DNA of 64,000 bases from Haemophilus parainfluenzae ATCC 33392 (GCF_031191205.1 NZ_CP133470.1:1681501-1745500), one strand, 5' to 3'; positions 10,419-21,104 are shown, counted from the stretch's first letter. The notes: generated by a model not told the origin, from the sequence alone. Numbers and translations: made by a program.

Positions 10419-10973
10419 TTATAGATGGGTCACGAAACGTGATAAATCTTTTGGTTTACAGTCTCTTTCTAATTTTTCAGCGGCCGTACCAATTTGTAAT
10501 AAGGCAACGATCTTATCATTTTTGTCGCAACCAAACGCTTCACGTAATTCACGCCCTTCAACGAGAGGACCAGTTGCCCAAAAACTTTCAAAACCCAGTG
10601 CGTTGCCCGCAAGTTGAATCGCATAAGTTGCTGCACCTGCAGTAAGCATTTGTTCCCAACCTGGTACTTTTTTCACTTCATGATTAATTTTAGCAATTAC
10701 CGCAATGACCATCGGTGCACGGCGTGCAAAATTCTCTGCTTTTTTTAATCGCTCTTCACCTAACTCAAATTCAGCTACTGCAGCTTTGAGCAAGCTTTCC
10801 AATTTACTTAAACCTGTGCCTTGAATTACCACGAAATGATAAGGCTCAAGCTTACCATGATCAGGTGCATGTAAAGCGGCTTGAAACATTTGTTCTAATT
10901 GTACTTGGCTAGGGGCTGGTGCCGTTAATTTTTTATTGGATTTACGTTGTGTTAAAAGAGTTAATGCATCCAT
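10419..10973 (-). CDS. ydjA: YdjA-like nitroreductase
   Basis: 184-residue FMN-dependent nitroreductase of the minimal YdjA type. Visible motifs are the FMN-phosphate-binding QRKSNKKL near the N terminus, the APDHGKLEPYHFVVI stretch, VPGWEQMLTAGAATYAIQLA and EAFGCDKNDKIVALLQIGT. It lies divergent to sppA, as in E. coli, which supports the orthology. The natural substrate is not known. Confidence 0.9.
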   Translation of the reverse strand: MDALTLLTQRKSNKKLTAPAPSQVQLEQMFQAALHAPDHGKLEPYHFVVIQGTGLSKLESLLKAAVAEFELGEERLKKAENFARRAPMVIAVIAKINHEVKKVPGWEQMLTAGAATYAIQLAGNALGFESFWATGPLVEGRELREAFGCDKNDKIVALLQIGTAAEKLERDCKPKDLSRFVTHL

Positions 10974-11083
10974 AGTATTTTCCTTCTTCTAATTAAGTGC
11001 GGTTGATTATAGCATAGTTTTTCATGGGACTTTATGATAGGCTACGCACAATTTTTATTTCTATTTTAAAGGTTTAATTTCGC

Positions 11084-12946
11084 ATGAATAACATCTTAAG
11101 CGTATTGAAATTTTGTTGTAAAGCGCTCAATTTTATCCGAAATCTTGTGATGAATTTTGTGTTTTTATTATTTGTTTTAGCGTTGATTTTTCTTGTCGGT
11201 CTTTTGGGGGATGGTAAGAAAAGCCAAGTCTTATCAGGTGATCAAGGTGCATTATATTTAAATTTAACGGGCTATCTTGCGGATAACACGGAAGATATGT
11301 TGAGTTGGGAAAAGGAACTCCAACGTTTAAATAATGAAAAAGTCTCTTATAAATATTCAACCTTTGATGTGGTGCAAAGTATTTTATCTGCGAAAGATGA
11401 TGAACGAATTCGTGGTTTAGTGTTGAATTTAAATGACTTTGAAGGGGGGGATCTTCCATCATTAGAGTATGTAGGAAAGGCCATTCAAAGTTTTAAAGAA
11501 TCAGAAAAGCCAGTTATTGCTTATGCTGACAATTACACACAATCACAATATTTTCTTGCGAGTTTTGCGGATGAAATTTATCTTAATCCGATTGGACAAG
11601 TCGGTATTCAAGGTTTACGTTATGAAAATCTTTACTTCAAATCCATGCTCGAAAAACTTGAAATTACGCCGCATATTTTCCGAGTGGGGACATATAAGTC
11701 TGCGGTAGAACCTTTCTTGCGTGATGATATGTCACCAGAAGCACGAGCGAATATGCAGAAATGGCTTGGGGGTATGTGGCAAAACTACATGCAAACGTTA
11801 ATGGTTAATCGTCATATTACCGCTAATGATGTATTACCGAATGCACAAAAATATATTAGTGATTTAAAAGCCTTAAAGGGTGATGAAACGGCTTATGTGA
11901 AAAAACGTCAGTTAGTGACACATTTTGCGACAAAATTGGATTTAGATAAAAAATTGACCGCATTTTTTGGTCAAGATGCAGAGGGAAATACTAAATTATT
12001 AGATTTTGAAGATTATTTATCTGATTTAGGTGATCGTTTCTCTGTTGATCCAAATGAAAAAAATATCGTTGCTGTAGTTAATGTCGAAGGGACCATTATT
12101 GATGGTGAAAGCGATGAAGAATCAGCTGGTGGCGATACCATCGTGAAGTTATTAAGACAGGCCTACGATAACGAGAAAGTGAAGGCGGTTGTTCTGCGCG
12201 TTAACTCACCGGGAGGCAGTGCGTTTGCCTCTGAAATTATTCGCCAAGAAACTGAAAACCTTCAGAAATCAGGTAAACCTGTTGTGGTATCCATGGGGGG
12301 CATGGCAGCCTCTGGCGGTTATTGGATTTCTTCAACTGCCGACTATATCGTGGCAGATAAAAATACGATTACGGGTTCAATCGGGATTTTTGCATTATTC
12401 CCAACCTTTGAAAATACAATCAAAAAAATGGGAATGAGTACTGATGGCGTAGCGACAACGGATCTCGCGGAAACGTCAGCTTTAAGTCCATTGGGTAAAA
12501 ATACACAGGATATTTATCAACTTAGTATCGAAAATGGTTATGATCGTTTCTTAGAGGTGGTAAGCCGTGGTCGTCAATTATCAAAAGATAAAGTGGATAA
12601 AATTGCTCAGGGCCAAGTTTGGTTAGGGCAAGATGCACAGAAAAATGGTTTAGTGGATGAATTAGGCGATATTGATGTAGCCATTGATAAAGTAGTCGCA
12701 CTAGTCAATCAACATCCCGATAAATACATGGATAATTTCAGCGTGCAATGGTTGGTGGATGAAGATAGTAGTTTCTTAGCTCAATTAGATCGTAAGCTTA
12801 AACAAAAAGGTCAAGCGTTACTGACAAATTGGTTAGGATTACCACAGGAAGTGCATCAAGTGAAAAAACAACTGAATGTCTTGACTAAATTTAATGATCC
12901 AAAAGGGCAGTATTTGTATTGTTTAAATTGCGGTTCGGTTAAGTAA
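11084..12946 (+). CDS. sppA: Signal peptide peptidase / protease IV (67K type)
   Basis: 620-residue inner-membrane serine protease that degrades cleaved signal peptides. One N-terminal membrane segment (about residues 21-42) is followed by two tandem ClpP-like S49 domains. The Ser/Lys dyad is split between them: Lys205 in GTYKSAVEPF of the first and Ser410 in MAASGGYW of the second, matching E. coli K209/S409. The terminator at 12963 follows. Confidence 0.96.
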   Translation: MNNILSVLKFCCKALNFIRNLVMNFVFLLFVLALIFLVGLLGDGKKSQVLSGDQGALYLNLTGYLADNTEDMLSWEKELQRLNNEKVSYKYSTFDVVQSILSAKDDERIRGLVLNLNDFEGGDLPSLEYVGKAIQSFKESEKPVIAYADNYTQSQYFLASFADEIYLNPIGQVGIQGLRYENLYFKSMLEKLEITPHIFRVGTYKSAVEPFLRDDMSPEARANMQKWLGGMWQNYMQTLMVNRHITANDVLPNAQKYISDLKALKGDETAYVKKRQLVTHFATKLDLDKKLTAFFGQDAEGNTKLLDFEDYLSDLGDRFSVDPNEKNIVAVVNVEGTIIDGESDEESAGGDTIVKLLRQAYDNEKVKAVVLRVNSPGGSAFASEIIRQETENLQKSGKPVVVSMGGMAASGGYWISSTADYIVADKNTITGSIGIFALFPTFENTIKKMGMSTDGVATTDLAETSALSPLGKNTQDIYQLSIENGYDRFLEVVSRGRQLSKDKVDKIAQGQVWLGQDAQKNGLVDELGDIDVAIDKVVALVNQHPDKYMDNFSVQWLVDEDSSFLAQLDRKLKQKGQALLTNWLGLPQEVHQVKKQLNVLTKFNDPKGQYLYCLNCGSVK

Positions 12947-12962
12947 AACAGTAAAATGTAAA

Positions 12963-12995
12963 AAGGGCGGAATATGATTTCCGCCCTTATTTTTT
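12963..12995. terminator. Bidirectional terminator between sppA and sapF
   Basis: AAGGGCGGAA (12963-12972), loop TATGAT, TTCCGCCCTT (12979-12988), then a T-rich run. An upstream A tract serves the opposite strand. Confidence 0.88.
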
Positions 12996-13003
12996 CTTTA
13001 TGG

Positions 13004-13807
13004 TTAGGGGACTGTTGTTTGCCAAGCATTTTCATCAAGCAATTGACCAAAATGACTTTCTACAAGTAGGCGAGTAATGTTATTTTGAGGATTGGTAAAG
13101 ATCTCTCTTGGTGTACCTGATTCGATAATTTCACCTTCATCCATAACTAGCACTTGATCCGCAATATGTTTGATAATCCCTAAATTTTGTCCAACATAAA
13201 TATAGGAAATGCCTAAATGTTCTTGTAAATCTAAAATTAGATTAAGCAATTGAACACGAACGGAGGCATCTAATGTACCAAGTGCATCATCGATAATAAT
13301 CACTTCAGGCTGAAGAATGAGTGCACGAGCCAAAGCGATCCGCTGTTTTTGACTGACCGAAAGATGTTTAATTTTCAGATTCGTATAATCAGGATAAAGC
13401 CCCACCAGAGAAAGTGTTTCAAAGATCTTTTCATTACGCGTTTCTTCATCCCAATCGGTAATTAATCGCAGTGGTGCATCTAAGGCTTGTCCAATATTTA
13501 AACGCGGGTTAAATGCTGAATTCGCATCTTGGAAAACCATTCTGATATGTTGTGCACGATAGTGAAAATCTTCGAATTGTAACGGTAAATCATTAAATAA
13601 GATTTTTCCTGAAGTAGGGGGAGTAATCCCCGCAATCATTTTTACTAAGGTCGATTTACCTGAACCATTTTTACCGATAATCGCAAGCGTTTCTTTACGG
13701 TTAAGCGTAAAGCTGACATCTTTTACCGCATAAAATTGCTCTGAGCCAAAAAGTTTGGCAGGTTCATCAAAGGTTTTACTGAGATTTTCCACTTGTAATA
13801 ATGGCAT
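13004..13807 (-). CDS. sapF: Sap peptide transporter ATPase SapF
   Basis: 267-residue ABC ATPase, last gene of the sap operon. Walker [10 protein letters not shown] is at residues 45-53, the signature region is [15 protein letters not shown], and Walker B ends [11 protein letters not shown]. It pairs with SapD under the SapBC channel. Its ATG overlaps the sapD stop by one base (TAATG). In H. influenzae the Sap system imports antimicrobial peptides and haem for disposal or use. Confidence 0.95.
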   Translation of the reverse strand: MPLLQVENLSKTFDEPAKLFGSEQFYAVKDVSFTLNRKETLAIIGKNGSGKSTLVKMIAGITPPTSGKILFNDLPLQFEDFHYRAQHIRMVFQDANSAFNPRLNIGQALDAPLRLITDWDEETRNEKIFETLSLVGLYPDYTNLKIKHLSVSQKQRIALARALILQPEVIIIDDALGTLDASVRVQLLNLILDLQEHLGISYIYVGQNLGIIKHIADQVLVMDEGEIIESGTPREIFTNPQNNITRLLVESHFGQLLDENAWQTTVP

Positions 13808-14862
13808 TATTCGTTTCCTTTTGATTCGGTATTTAGCGTAAGCGGTGAAGTTGCAATTTTATCCTTAAACTGCCGTTCTCGAAGATTAATTGGATGATGG
13901 CAGGAAAACTCATGCTGTTTAATGCGATATCTGCTTGGCTTTTGAATACATTCACGCTGAGCAAAAGGGCAGCGAGGTCCTAAACGGCAACCAATCGGCA
14001 TTTGTTCTAAAATCGGCACAGTCCCTTCTAATGTTCCTAATTTGCTTTTAAAACCTAAGGGGCGACTAAAATCCGGAACAGAGTAAAGCAATGCTTGTGT
14101 ATAAGGATGATGAGGCATTTCTAATATTTGGTCGGTTGGCCCAGACTCTGTATTTTGCCCACAATAAAGAACGGAAATGCTATCACACCATTCACTGATA
14201 CTTTTAAGATCGTTACTGGCTAATAAAATTGTCGTGCCTTGGTTTTGATTCATACTTGAAAGCAAGCGGAAAATTTGCAATGCCGTAATGGACTCCAAAG
14301 AATTAGTGGGTTCATCCGCAATTAATAATCGAGGTTGATTCGCCACTGCTACGGCAATCATCACTTTTTGGCCTTCACCTTCAGTGAGCTCATTAGGATA
14401 ACTCGCCATAATATCTTGGTGGTCTTTAATGCCTACACGGTGTAGTAATTCAATCGCACGACGTTTTTTCCAACCAAACCATTGCCACCAATGACCTTTA
14501 AAGGTCCAGTTTGGAATACTTTGAATAAGCTGTTTACCGATTTTTCGACTTGGATCTAGGCAGCTTAATGGATTTTGGAAAATCATTGAAATTTCTTTTC
14601 CAACGATTTTTCGACGTTGATTCGGCGTCAGTTTAAGCAATTCAACATCATTAAAACGAAAACGGTCAGCGGTGACAATCCAGTTATCTTTAATGGAATT
14701 ACTGATTACTTTAGCGATTAAACTTTTACCTGAACCAGATTCACCGACGAGCCCTAGAATTTCCCCTTCATTAAGCGAAAGATTGACGCTGTCCACAATT
14801 TTCATGCGACCGTTTGGTGTTTGAATTTCAATATTAAGATTGCGAATATCTAACAGCGCCAT
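13807..14862 (-). CDS. sapD: Sap peptide transporter ATPase SapD
   Basis: 351-residue ABC ATPase of the Opp/Dpp class. Walker A GESGSGKS is at residues 40-47, the variant signature is [14 protein letters not shown], and Walker B is [13 protein letters not shown]. The C-terminal oligopeptide-type extension has a cysteine cluster ([14 protein letters not shown]... SCHH) that in this class can bind an Fe-S cluster. SapD also supports potassium uptake via Trk in E. coli. A 3-base gap separates it from sapC. Confidence 0.95.
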   Translation of the reverse strand: MALLDIRNLNIEIQTPNGRMKIVDSVNLSLNEGEILGLVGESGSGKSLIAKVISNSIKDNWIVTADRFRFNDVELLKLTPNQRRKIVGKEISMIFQNPLSCLDPSRKIGKQLIQSIPNWTFKGHWWQWFGWKKRRAIELLHRVGIKDHQDIMASYPNELTEGEGQKVMIAVAVANQPRLLIADEPTNSLESITALQIFRLLSSMNQNQGTTILLASNDLKSISEWCDSISVLYCGQNTESGPTDQILEMPHHPYTQALLYSVPDFSRPLGFKSKLGTLEGTVPILEQMPIGCRLGPRCPFAQRECIQKPSRYRIKQHEFSCHHPINLRERQFKDKIATSPLTLNTESKGNE

Positions 14863-14865
14863 GGG

Positions 14866-15753
14866 TTACTCATAATATTTATTGATTGCTTTACACAATC
14901 CGTTAGTAAAAATAATGCTTAATAAAATGGTGAAAATAATAGCAAAGCCCGGTAATAAAACTGTCCAAGGGGCAAGATAAATCAGCTCTAACGAATCTTT
15001 AATCATTGCGCCCCATTCTGGCATTGGACGTTGTGCACCTAGAGAAATAAAGCTGAGAGCCGTAATATCTAAAATAGCGACCACAAATGCTCGAGAAATT
15101 TCTTGTGTATAGACGACACTAATATTCGGCAAGATTGTAGTTTTTAATAATTCCCAGTTTGAAATACCATCTAATTTTAGTAAGAGTACGTAGTCTTTCT
15201 TTAGTTCTTGCTGAATTGCTTGATAAATGGCATGTACAAAATACGGCAAAATAGCCAACAGAGTGGCAAACATGGCATTTATTAAGCTCGGTTCCATTAA
15301 CGTCGAAATAATAATGGCAATCAGTAAAATAGGGATAGATAAAAAGGCGTCAAAAAAATGACCTAAAAAACGAGATTTAATCCCTTCTGACATACCGGCA
15401 AGAATACCTAATGCGCCACCAATAATTGCCACAGCAATGACCACTAAAAGAGAGGAACCGAGAGTATATTGTGTCCCCATAATTAATCGACTGAGTACAT
15501 CACGACCAAGATCATCTGTACCAAAGAAAAAAGCAATACGACCTTTTTCTACCCAAGATGGCGGCATGAGTTCTTCTCCGACAAACTCCATGCTTTCGCT
15601 ATAAGGCATAATGAGTTTAGGAAAAAGTGCGGTTAAAATCAGAAGGCAAAATAAATAGAAACAGAATAATGCCACACGATTCTGACGGAAAAGCAACCAA
15701 ATCTGAAAGAAGGAGGTGCTTTCACGAAATTCATCAGGTTCTCTATCTTGCAT
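14866..15753 (-). CDS. sapC: Sap peptide transporter permease SapC
   Basis: 295-residue DppC-type permease. One N-terminal membrane span is followed by a periplasmic loop, then a five-helix BPD_transp_1 domain with the coupling motif near ILPNISVVYTQEISRAFV. It overlaps sapB by 11 bases, which implies translational coupling. It forms the inner-membrane channel with SapB. Confidence 0.95.
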   Translation of the reverse strand: MQDREPDEFRESTSFFQIWLLFRQNRVALFCFYLFCLLILTALFPKLIMPYSESMEFVGEELMPPSWVEKGRIAFFFGTDDLGRDVLSRLIMGTQYTLGSSLLVVIAVAIIGGALGILAGMSEGIKSRFLGHFFDAFLSIPILLIAIIISTLMEPSLINAMFATLLAILPYFVHAIYQAIQQELKKDYVLLLKLDGISNWELLKTTILPNISVVYTQEISRAFVVAILDITALSFISLGAQRPMPEWGAMIKDSLELIYLAPWTVLLPGFAIIFTILLSIIFTNGLCKAINKYYE

Positions 15754-16708
15754 ACCAGCCCTTCTTATTCAATGGATCTAATATAAACATGAGCAACTTG
15801 GCGAACGTATCAATAATAATGATACAAATACCAATTACTACCACGCCGGCAGAAATACTGTTGTAATCTTGTTGGGTTACGGCATCAATCAGCCAACGTC
15901 CTATTCCTGGCCAACCTAAAACGTTTTCTACCAACATACATTGTGTTAATACTAAGGTAAATACACGCGTAAGTTGTGGAATTAATAACGGAAAAGTATT
16001 GCGGAAAACATAACGTCTTAAAATCGTCCATTTTGACCAGCCACGCGTTGCTGCCGCTTTAGCATATTCTTGTTGAAGTAAATAATCAGCCCGTTGCTGA
16101 ATAATGCGGATAAATTCCATGGTTGGCAGAATACAAAGCACTAATGTTGGCAAGGCTAAATGTTGTAAAACATTTTGTACGATTTTAGTTCGGTAAGGCA
16201 CATCCACAAACCACACATCAATAATAGGGAATCCCGTAATAGGTTTGATTTCATAAAGCAAATTATATTGTCCAATGGCGGCAATCTCCCAGCTTTGAAT
16301 CGCGGCCACATAGAGCAAAATCGGGGCAAACCAGAAAATAGGAATAGACAAACCAACATTAGAGATACTTTGCAATGCGCGTGCACAAGGACGCTGATTA
16401 TAGACCGCACTTAATACGCCGAGAGGAATACCTAAGATGCAAGCCAATAAAAGTGCGGTAAAACAGAGTTCTAATGTGGGTGGTAATACAGTAAAAATTA
16501 AATCTTTTAACGATTCTCCGCCATTATAGGTAATCCCTAAATCGCCCTGTAACAATGATGTAAGGTAATGATAATAAGCGCTATAAATGTTATTTGTGAC
16601 AAGATCGGCATTGAGTGGATCTCGCATTAAAATCACAAAACTTAATACGGATAAAATCAATAATAAAATGCTTACCCAAATGACATAACGAATTGCTGAA
16701 AAGAGCAT
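15743..16708 (-). CDS. sapB: Sap peptide transporter permease SapB
   Basis: 321-residue DppB-type permease with about six membrane spans. The EAA-like coupling loop reads EYAKAAATRGWSKWTILRRYVFRNTFPLLIP-like around residue 220. Its ATG overlaps the sapA stop by one base, so the operon is tightly coupled from sapA to sapF. Confidence 0.95.
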   Translation of the reverse strand: MLFSAIRYVIWVSILLLILSVLSFVILMRDPLNADLVTNNIYSAYYHYLTSLLQGDLGITYNGGESLKDLIFTVLPPTLELCFTALLLACILGIPLGVLSAVYNQRPCARALQSISNVGLSIPIFWFAPILLYVAAIQSWEIAAIGQYNLLYEIKPITGFPIIDVWFVDVPYRTKIVQNVLQHLALPTLVLCILPTMEFIRIIQQRADYLLQQEYAKAAATRGWSKWTILRRYVFRNTFPLLIPQLTRVFTLVLTQCMLVENVLGWPGIGRWLIDAVTQQDYNSISAGVVVIGICIIIIDTFAKLLMFILDPLNKKGWYAR

Positions 16709-18408
16709 TATTTTTTCTCCTTATTTTTCATGAAATACAAGGTAGAAAAATTGATGCTACCAAATGGGGTCATCTCAATTCCTTTTACATTACCACGTGC
16801 GACTAAAAGTCGTTTTACGTTTGCAATTGGTACAATAGGTAATTCGTTTAAAATGAGGTCTTGTGCATTGTTATATGCTTTAGAGCGCTCATATAAATGA
16901 TTGGTCGCTAGTGCACGATTCATCATCTTATCAAATTCAAGATTACACCAATTTGATAAATTCGTGATTTCATTTTGCGTATCACAACTTAAAATCGGGC
17001 GCATAAAACCGTCAGGATCAAGGTTTCCAGCAAGCCAACCGGTTAAGATTAAATCGTAATCTTCTGTGCCTTTGCGTAATTGTTCGATTAAATATGTACG
17101 TGTGACTGACCGCACTTTAACATCCACGCCGGCTTTGGCTAAATCCCATTTAATGAGCTCCGCCATTTTAATTGGGGCTGGGTTATACACTTGCTCTTCA
17201 TTCATCACCCACATATTTAACGTGAGTTTTTTATTGCGTAATGCTTTTTCTGCTTCTGCAGGTTGATAATCATAAGGAAAATCAGGCGTATTAATTGCCG
17301 AAGCCCAAGAAATTTCAGGAATAATGTTATTCGCTACAGTTGCTGTGTTGTGGTAAATATTTCGCACAATTCTAAAACGGTTCAAGCTTTGCGAAATGGC
17401 GTGGCGAATGGTTTTATCCTGCATTAATGGCTTTTGGAAATTGAAAGCCAAATAGGCCAAGTTCATTCCATCCGTAGATTGCAGATAATAACGATCATCT
17501 TTTTCGCTTAATAAACCGAGTTGGCTAACTTCAGGATAAGAAGCAATTTGGCATTCATTATTAAAGAATTTTATTAAACGCCCCGTACGATCCGTAGAAA
17601 GATCCACGATGATATTTTTAATTTTAGCTTCTTTTTTCCAATAATCCTCATTACGAACCAAGCGAACATATTGGTTATAAACGTAATCTTTCACTTGATA
17701 AGGGCCCGTGCCAACAGGATGCGTATCCAATTGGGTGAGATTATCATCGGCACTTAATTGGTATGCATATTCTTGCGAGAAAATAATAGAGTATTGGCTA
17801 GCAAGATGGGACAGAATTGACGCATCGGGTTCAAACAGATCAATTTTAACCTGATAAGGATTCGTTGCTGTGATACTTTTAATTTTTTGATTCAGCTTAA
17901 TACTTTCAAAATAAGGAAAGTGTACCTTCTTGGCCTGTTCGTGAAAGATTTTATATTGCGGATTTTTGTAGGTGACTACATCATCTGAGAGTGTTGGCAA
18001 GTAAGTATCATGACCTAAAACGCGATTAATTGAAAAGACCACATCTTCTGCATTAAAGTCACGTGTTGGTGTAAACCAAGGAGTACGATGAAATTTCACC
18101 CCTTTACGAAGATTAATGAGAATTTGTTTTCCATCAGATGAAATAGAATAAGATTGGGCTAACACAGGAACGAGAGCCGCACTATGATCTTTAATATCAA
18201 ATAATTTGTTATAAATTTGCTCCGTCACCACATTCATACTGGTGCCAGCGTCTGCAGTTTGTGGGTTAAAAGAAAAACCCGATGCATTTGTGCAGTATGT
18301 TAAGCCGTTTTCTGTCAGCATTTTGGGTATGCTTGGTGCGGCTTGTGCCAGATTAATTTGGCTCAACCCACACAATAAAAAACAAAAAGTGACATTTCGA
18401 CGTAACAT
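16708..18408 (-). CDS. sapA: Sap periplasmic peptide/haem-binding protein SapA
   Basis: 566 residues from the ATG at 18408, which gives a clean Sec signal (MLRRNVTFCFLLCGLSQ... AQA) cut near residue 23. A longer frame from 18468 would put 20 extra residues before the signal. This is a family 5 solute-binding protein: the conserved DVVFSINRV and PVGTGPYQVKDY stretches are present. In H. influenzae SapA binds host antimicrobial peptides and haem. First gene of sapABCDF. Confidence 0.95.
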   Translation of the reverse strand: MLRRNVTFCFLLCGLSQINLAQAAPSIPKMLTENGLTYCTNASGFSFNPQTADAGTSMNVVTEQIYNKLFDIKDHSAALVPVLAQSYSISSDGKQILINLRKGVKFHRTPWFTPTRDFNAEDVVFSINRVLGHDTYLPTLSDDVVTYKNPQYKIFHEQAKKVHFPYFESIKLNQKIKSITATNPYQVKIDLFEPDASILSHLASQYSIIFSQEYAYQLSADDNLTQLDTHPVGTGPYQVKDYVYNQYVRLVRNEDYWKKEAKIKNIIVDLSTDRTGRLIKFFNNECQIASYPEVSQLGLLSEKDDRYYLQSTDGMNLAYLAFNFQKPLMQDKTIRHAISQSLNRFRIVRNIYHNTATVANNIIPEISWASAINTPDFPYDYQPAEAEKALRNKKLTLNMWVMNEEQVYNPAPIKMAELIKWDLAKAGVDVKVRSVTRTYLIEQLRKGTEDYDLILTGWLAGNLDPDGFMRPILSCDTQNEITNLSNWCNLEFDKMMNRALATNHLYERSKAYNNAQDLILNELPIVPIANVKRLLVARGNVKGIEMTPFGSINFSTLYFMKNKEKK

Positions 18409-18496
18409 AGCTTTATTATTAAAGACCGTTTTGTGATAAATTGAGTGAATTGTAAAATATCTTGGCAAAAATGGCTAGTTATTGGATTTTTAGGAT

Positions 18497-19906
18497 ATGT
18501 TTAAATCAATTAATCGGGAAATTAATCAAATAATCAATCGTGGATTTGACCGCACTTTACGTTTGGCTGTGACAGGACTAAGTCGAAGCGGTAAAACAGC
18601 CTTCATTACAAGCTTAATTAATCAATTGTTACATATTAATCAAGAGGGAAATGCACATCTTCCTTTATTTGAGGCTGCCCGAAATCAATCTATTTTAGCG
18701 GTAAAACGTGTGCCTCAGCAGGATTTAAGTATTCCACGTTTTGATTATGAAGCGAATCTCAATGATTTAATGAATAATCCACCACAATGGTGCCAATCTA
18801 CTCGAGGGGTAAGTGAAACACGTCTTGCTATTCGTTTTGAACGCCAATCGGGCTTACTTCGCCATTTTAAAGAACGTGGCACATTATATTTGGATATTTT
18901 TGATTATCCTGGTGAATGGCTATTGGATTTACCTCTGCTGAATCTAGACTTTCAACAATGGTCACTCGAACAAGCCAACATTACATCGGGTGTTCGTCAA
19001 CAGTTTGCGCAAGAGTGGTTGGATAAACTGAAAAAACTCGACCTAAGTGCGGGCGTCAATGAAGATGTTTTAGCGCAGATTGCAAAATCTTATACCGATT
19101 ATTTACTTGCCTGCAAAGCAGAAGGAATGCAATTTATTCAACCTGGCCGATTTGTCTTACCTGGGGAATTAGAAGGCGCACCTGTATTACAATTTTTTCC
19201 GTTATTGCATTTGTCGGAAGAACAATGGCAAAAACTGAAAAGAGAAGTGAAATCCAACAGCTATTTTGCTGTGTTGAATAAACGATATGATTATTATCGT
19301 AATAAGGTAGTGAAAGGCTTTTATGAAAATTATTTTTCCACCTTTGATCGCCAAGTAATTTTAGCCGATTGCTTAACACCATTAAATCATAGCCAACAAG
19401 CTTTTATTGATATGCAAACAGGGCTTAATCAGCTTTTCAAAAATTTCCATTATGGAAAACGCAATTTACTTAATCGCTTGTTTTCCCCAAATATTGATAA
19501 GCTCATGTTTGTGGCAACAAAAGCTGATCATATCACGACAGATCAAATTCAAAACTTAATTAGCCTTATGCGTCAATTGGTGCAAGAGGGCGGTCGCCAT
19601 GTTGAATTTGAAGGGATTGATACAGAATATACGGCAATTGCTGCGATTCGAGCGACAAAACAAGTTTTAGTTAATCAAAACGGTAAACAAATCAAAGCTA
19701 TTCAAGGTGTGCATTCTTTAGATAAGCAACTGATTACGCTTTATCCGGGTTCTGTTCCAAGTAAATTACCTAGTGCAGAGTTCTGGTCAAAACAATCTTT
19801 TGATTTTGATTCCTTCGAACCTCAAGTTTTACAACAAGGTGAAAGCATCCCACATTTAAGAATGGATGCAGTCTTACAGTTTTTATTGGCGGATAGGTTT
19901 GATTGA
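18497..19906 (+). CDS. ycjX: YcjX family P-loop protein
   Basis: 469 residues, DUF463. The Walker A GLSRSGKT is near residues 27-34, and YLDIFDYPGEWLLDLPLL is the conserved switch region of this GTPase-like family. In enterobacteria ycjX-ycjF form a pair linked to the phage-shock regulon. Here it diverges from the sap operon, and its usual partner ycjF lies 3.1 kb further on, beyond an inserted block. The cellular function is unresolved. Confidence 0.92.
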   Translation: MFKSINREINQIINRGFDRTLRLAVTGLSRSGKTAFITSLINQLLHINQEGNAHLPLFEAARNQSILAVKRVPQQDLSIPRFDYEANLNDLMNNPPQWCQSTRGVSETRLAIRFERQSGLLRHFKERGTLYLDIFDYPGEWLLDLPLLNLDFQQWSLEQANITSGVRQQFAQEWLDKLKKLDLSAGVNEDVLAQIAKSYTDYLLACKAEGMQFIQPGRFVLPGELEGAPVLQFFPLLHLSEEQWQKLKREVKSNSYFAVLNKRYDYYRNKVVKGFYENYFSTFDRQVILADCLTPLNHSQQAFIDMQTGLNQLFKNFHYGKRNLLNRLFSPNIDKLMFVATKADHITTDQIQNLISLMRQLVQEGGRHVEFEGIDTEYTAIAAIRATKQVLVNQNGKQIKAIQGVHSLDKQLITLYPGSVPSKLPSAEFWSKQSFDFDSFEPQVLQQGESIPHLRMDAVLQFLLADRFD

Positions 19907-20012
19907 TAGAAAAGTCAAATCAATTTAATTGTCAAATATTTAATATAAACCACTATTTTTTTATTGGTATTTAGGTAGAATTAATTTGAGTCTTTCTAAA
20001 GTAAAGGAGCTT

Positions 20013-20576
20013 ATGATGAAAATGAAAACTCTCTTAGCATTAGCAATCAGCGGAATTTGTGCTGCTGGCGTGGCAAATGCACATGACCATATGGCAAAAC
20101 CAGCAGGTCCTTCAATCGAAGTAAAAGTACAACAATTAGATCCTGCAAATGGTAATAAAGATGTAGGGACTGTAACCATTACTGAATCAAATTATGGTTT
20201 AGTATTTACACCAAATCTACAAGGTTTAGCTGAAGGTTTACATGGCTTCCATATTCATGAAAATCCAAGCTGTGATCCAAAAGAAAAAGACGGTAAATTA
20301 ACAGCAGGTTTAGCGGCTGGCGGTCACTGGGATCCTAAAGGCGCAAAACAACACGGTTACCCATGGCAAGATGATGCTCACTTAGGTGACTTACCGGCTT
20401 TAACTGTATTACATGATGGTACAGCAACTAACCCTGTTTTAGCGCCACGTCTTAAAAAATTAGATGAAGTTCGTGGTCATTCTATTATGATTCACGCTGG
20501 TGGCGATAACCACTCAGATCATCCAGCTCCACTTGGCGGTGGCGGCCCACGTATGGCATGTGGCGTGATTAAATAA
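20013..20576 (+). CDS. sodC: Periplasmic Cu,Zn superoxide dismutase
   Basis: 187 residues from the ATG at 20013, preceded by AAGGAG; an upstream TTG in frame lacks a ribosome site. A Sec signal ends near ANA, and a His-rich start (HDHMAKP) follows. Copper and zinc ligands are seen in [34 protein letters not shown] and the [13 protein letters not shown] region, with the disulfide partner in MACGVI. The protein dismutates superoxide in the periplasm and matches the H. parainfluenzae form in length. A strong hairpin follows, so it is monocistronic. Confidence 0.97.
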   Translation: MMKMKTLLALAISGICAAGVANAHDHMAKPAGPSIEVKVQQLDPANGNKDVGTVTITESNYGLVFTPNLQGLAEGLHGFHIHENPSCDPKEKDGKLTAGLAAGGHWDPKGAKQHGYPWQDDAHLGDLPALTVLHDGTATNPVLAPRLKKLDEVRGHSIMIHAGGDNHSDHPAPLGGGGPRMACGVIK

Positions 20577-20595
20577 GTCGATTTTTAAAGATAAA

Positions 20596-20627
20596 AAAGT
20601 GCGGTCAATTTTGACCGCACTTTGTGT
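20596..20627 (+). terminator. sodC terminator from an uptake-signal pair
   Basis: AAAGTGCGGTCAA (20596-20608), loop TT, TTGACCGCACTTT (20611-20623): a perfect 13-bp stem of two head-to-head uptake signals. Confidence 0.85.
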
Positions 20628-20727
20628 TTAAACTCAATGCAACATTATATCTAGCCATTAGCAGTGGCTTGGAACATAGCTAAAGTAGTAATATATTTAA
20701 TAATGAGCCTATATATCGGGAGGAATA

Positions 20728-20949
20728 TTGAAAACTAAGCTATTACTTCAATATCTTATATTTTGGATAATTATATTTATTATTTGTTTTACATTTTCTA
20801 CGTTAGCGTTTAGTTTATTTGAGCTGCTTCTAAAGCTTGATAGTTATTCTTTTTCTGATTTTAAGAAAATGGCATCTTTTTGGTTAAATGGCTCTGCTGC
20901 AATGGCGACTTTAGTTTTGATAATTGAAGCTAGAAATAAGGGATGGTAA
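20728..20949 (+). CDS. Small membrane protein, unrecognised
   Basis: 73 residues starting at a TTG with a strong ribosome site (GGGAGGA, 5 bases upstream). One long hydrophobic stretch (residues 7-35) is followed by a short polar loop and a second weaker hydrophobic segment near residues 52-66. I do not recognise a family. It lies alone between the sodC terminator and a convergent hairpin. The good ribosome site is the main reason to believe it; it could also be a decayed gene. Confidence 0.5.
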   Translation: MKTKLLLQYLIFWIIIFIICFTFSTLAFSLFELLLKLDSYSFSDFKKMASFWLNGSAAMATLVLIIEARNKGW

Positions 20950-21039
20950 TCTCGTCAATCTTTTAACAAGTACGAGTTTAAAAGTATTGGATAGATTGAT
21001 ATTTGAGTAGAATGTAATTTTAAATGTCCAGATATAAAA

Positions 21040-21094
21040 TGCGGTCAATTTTAATGAGTTTTAAAACCTATCAAAAATTGACCGCACTTTTATG
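21040..21094. terminator. Long-loop hairpin between the small ORF and the MerP-like gene
   Basis: TGCGGTCAATTTT (21040-21052) pairs perfectly with AAAATTGACCGCA (21074-21086), 13 bp with a 21-base loop. The right arm carries a full uptake signal (21081-21089); the left arm lacks its last bases. Confidence 0.6.
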
Positions 21095-21104
21095 TTTCAC
21101 CGCT

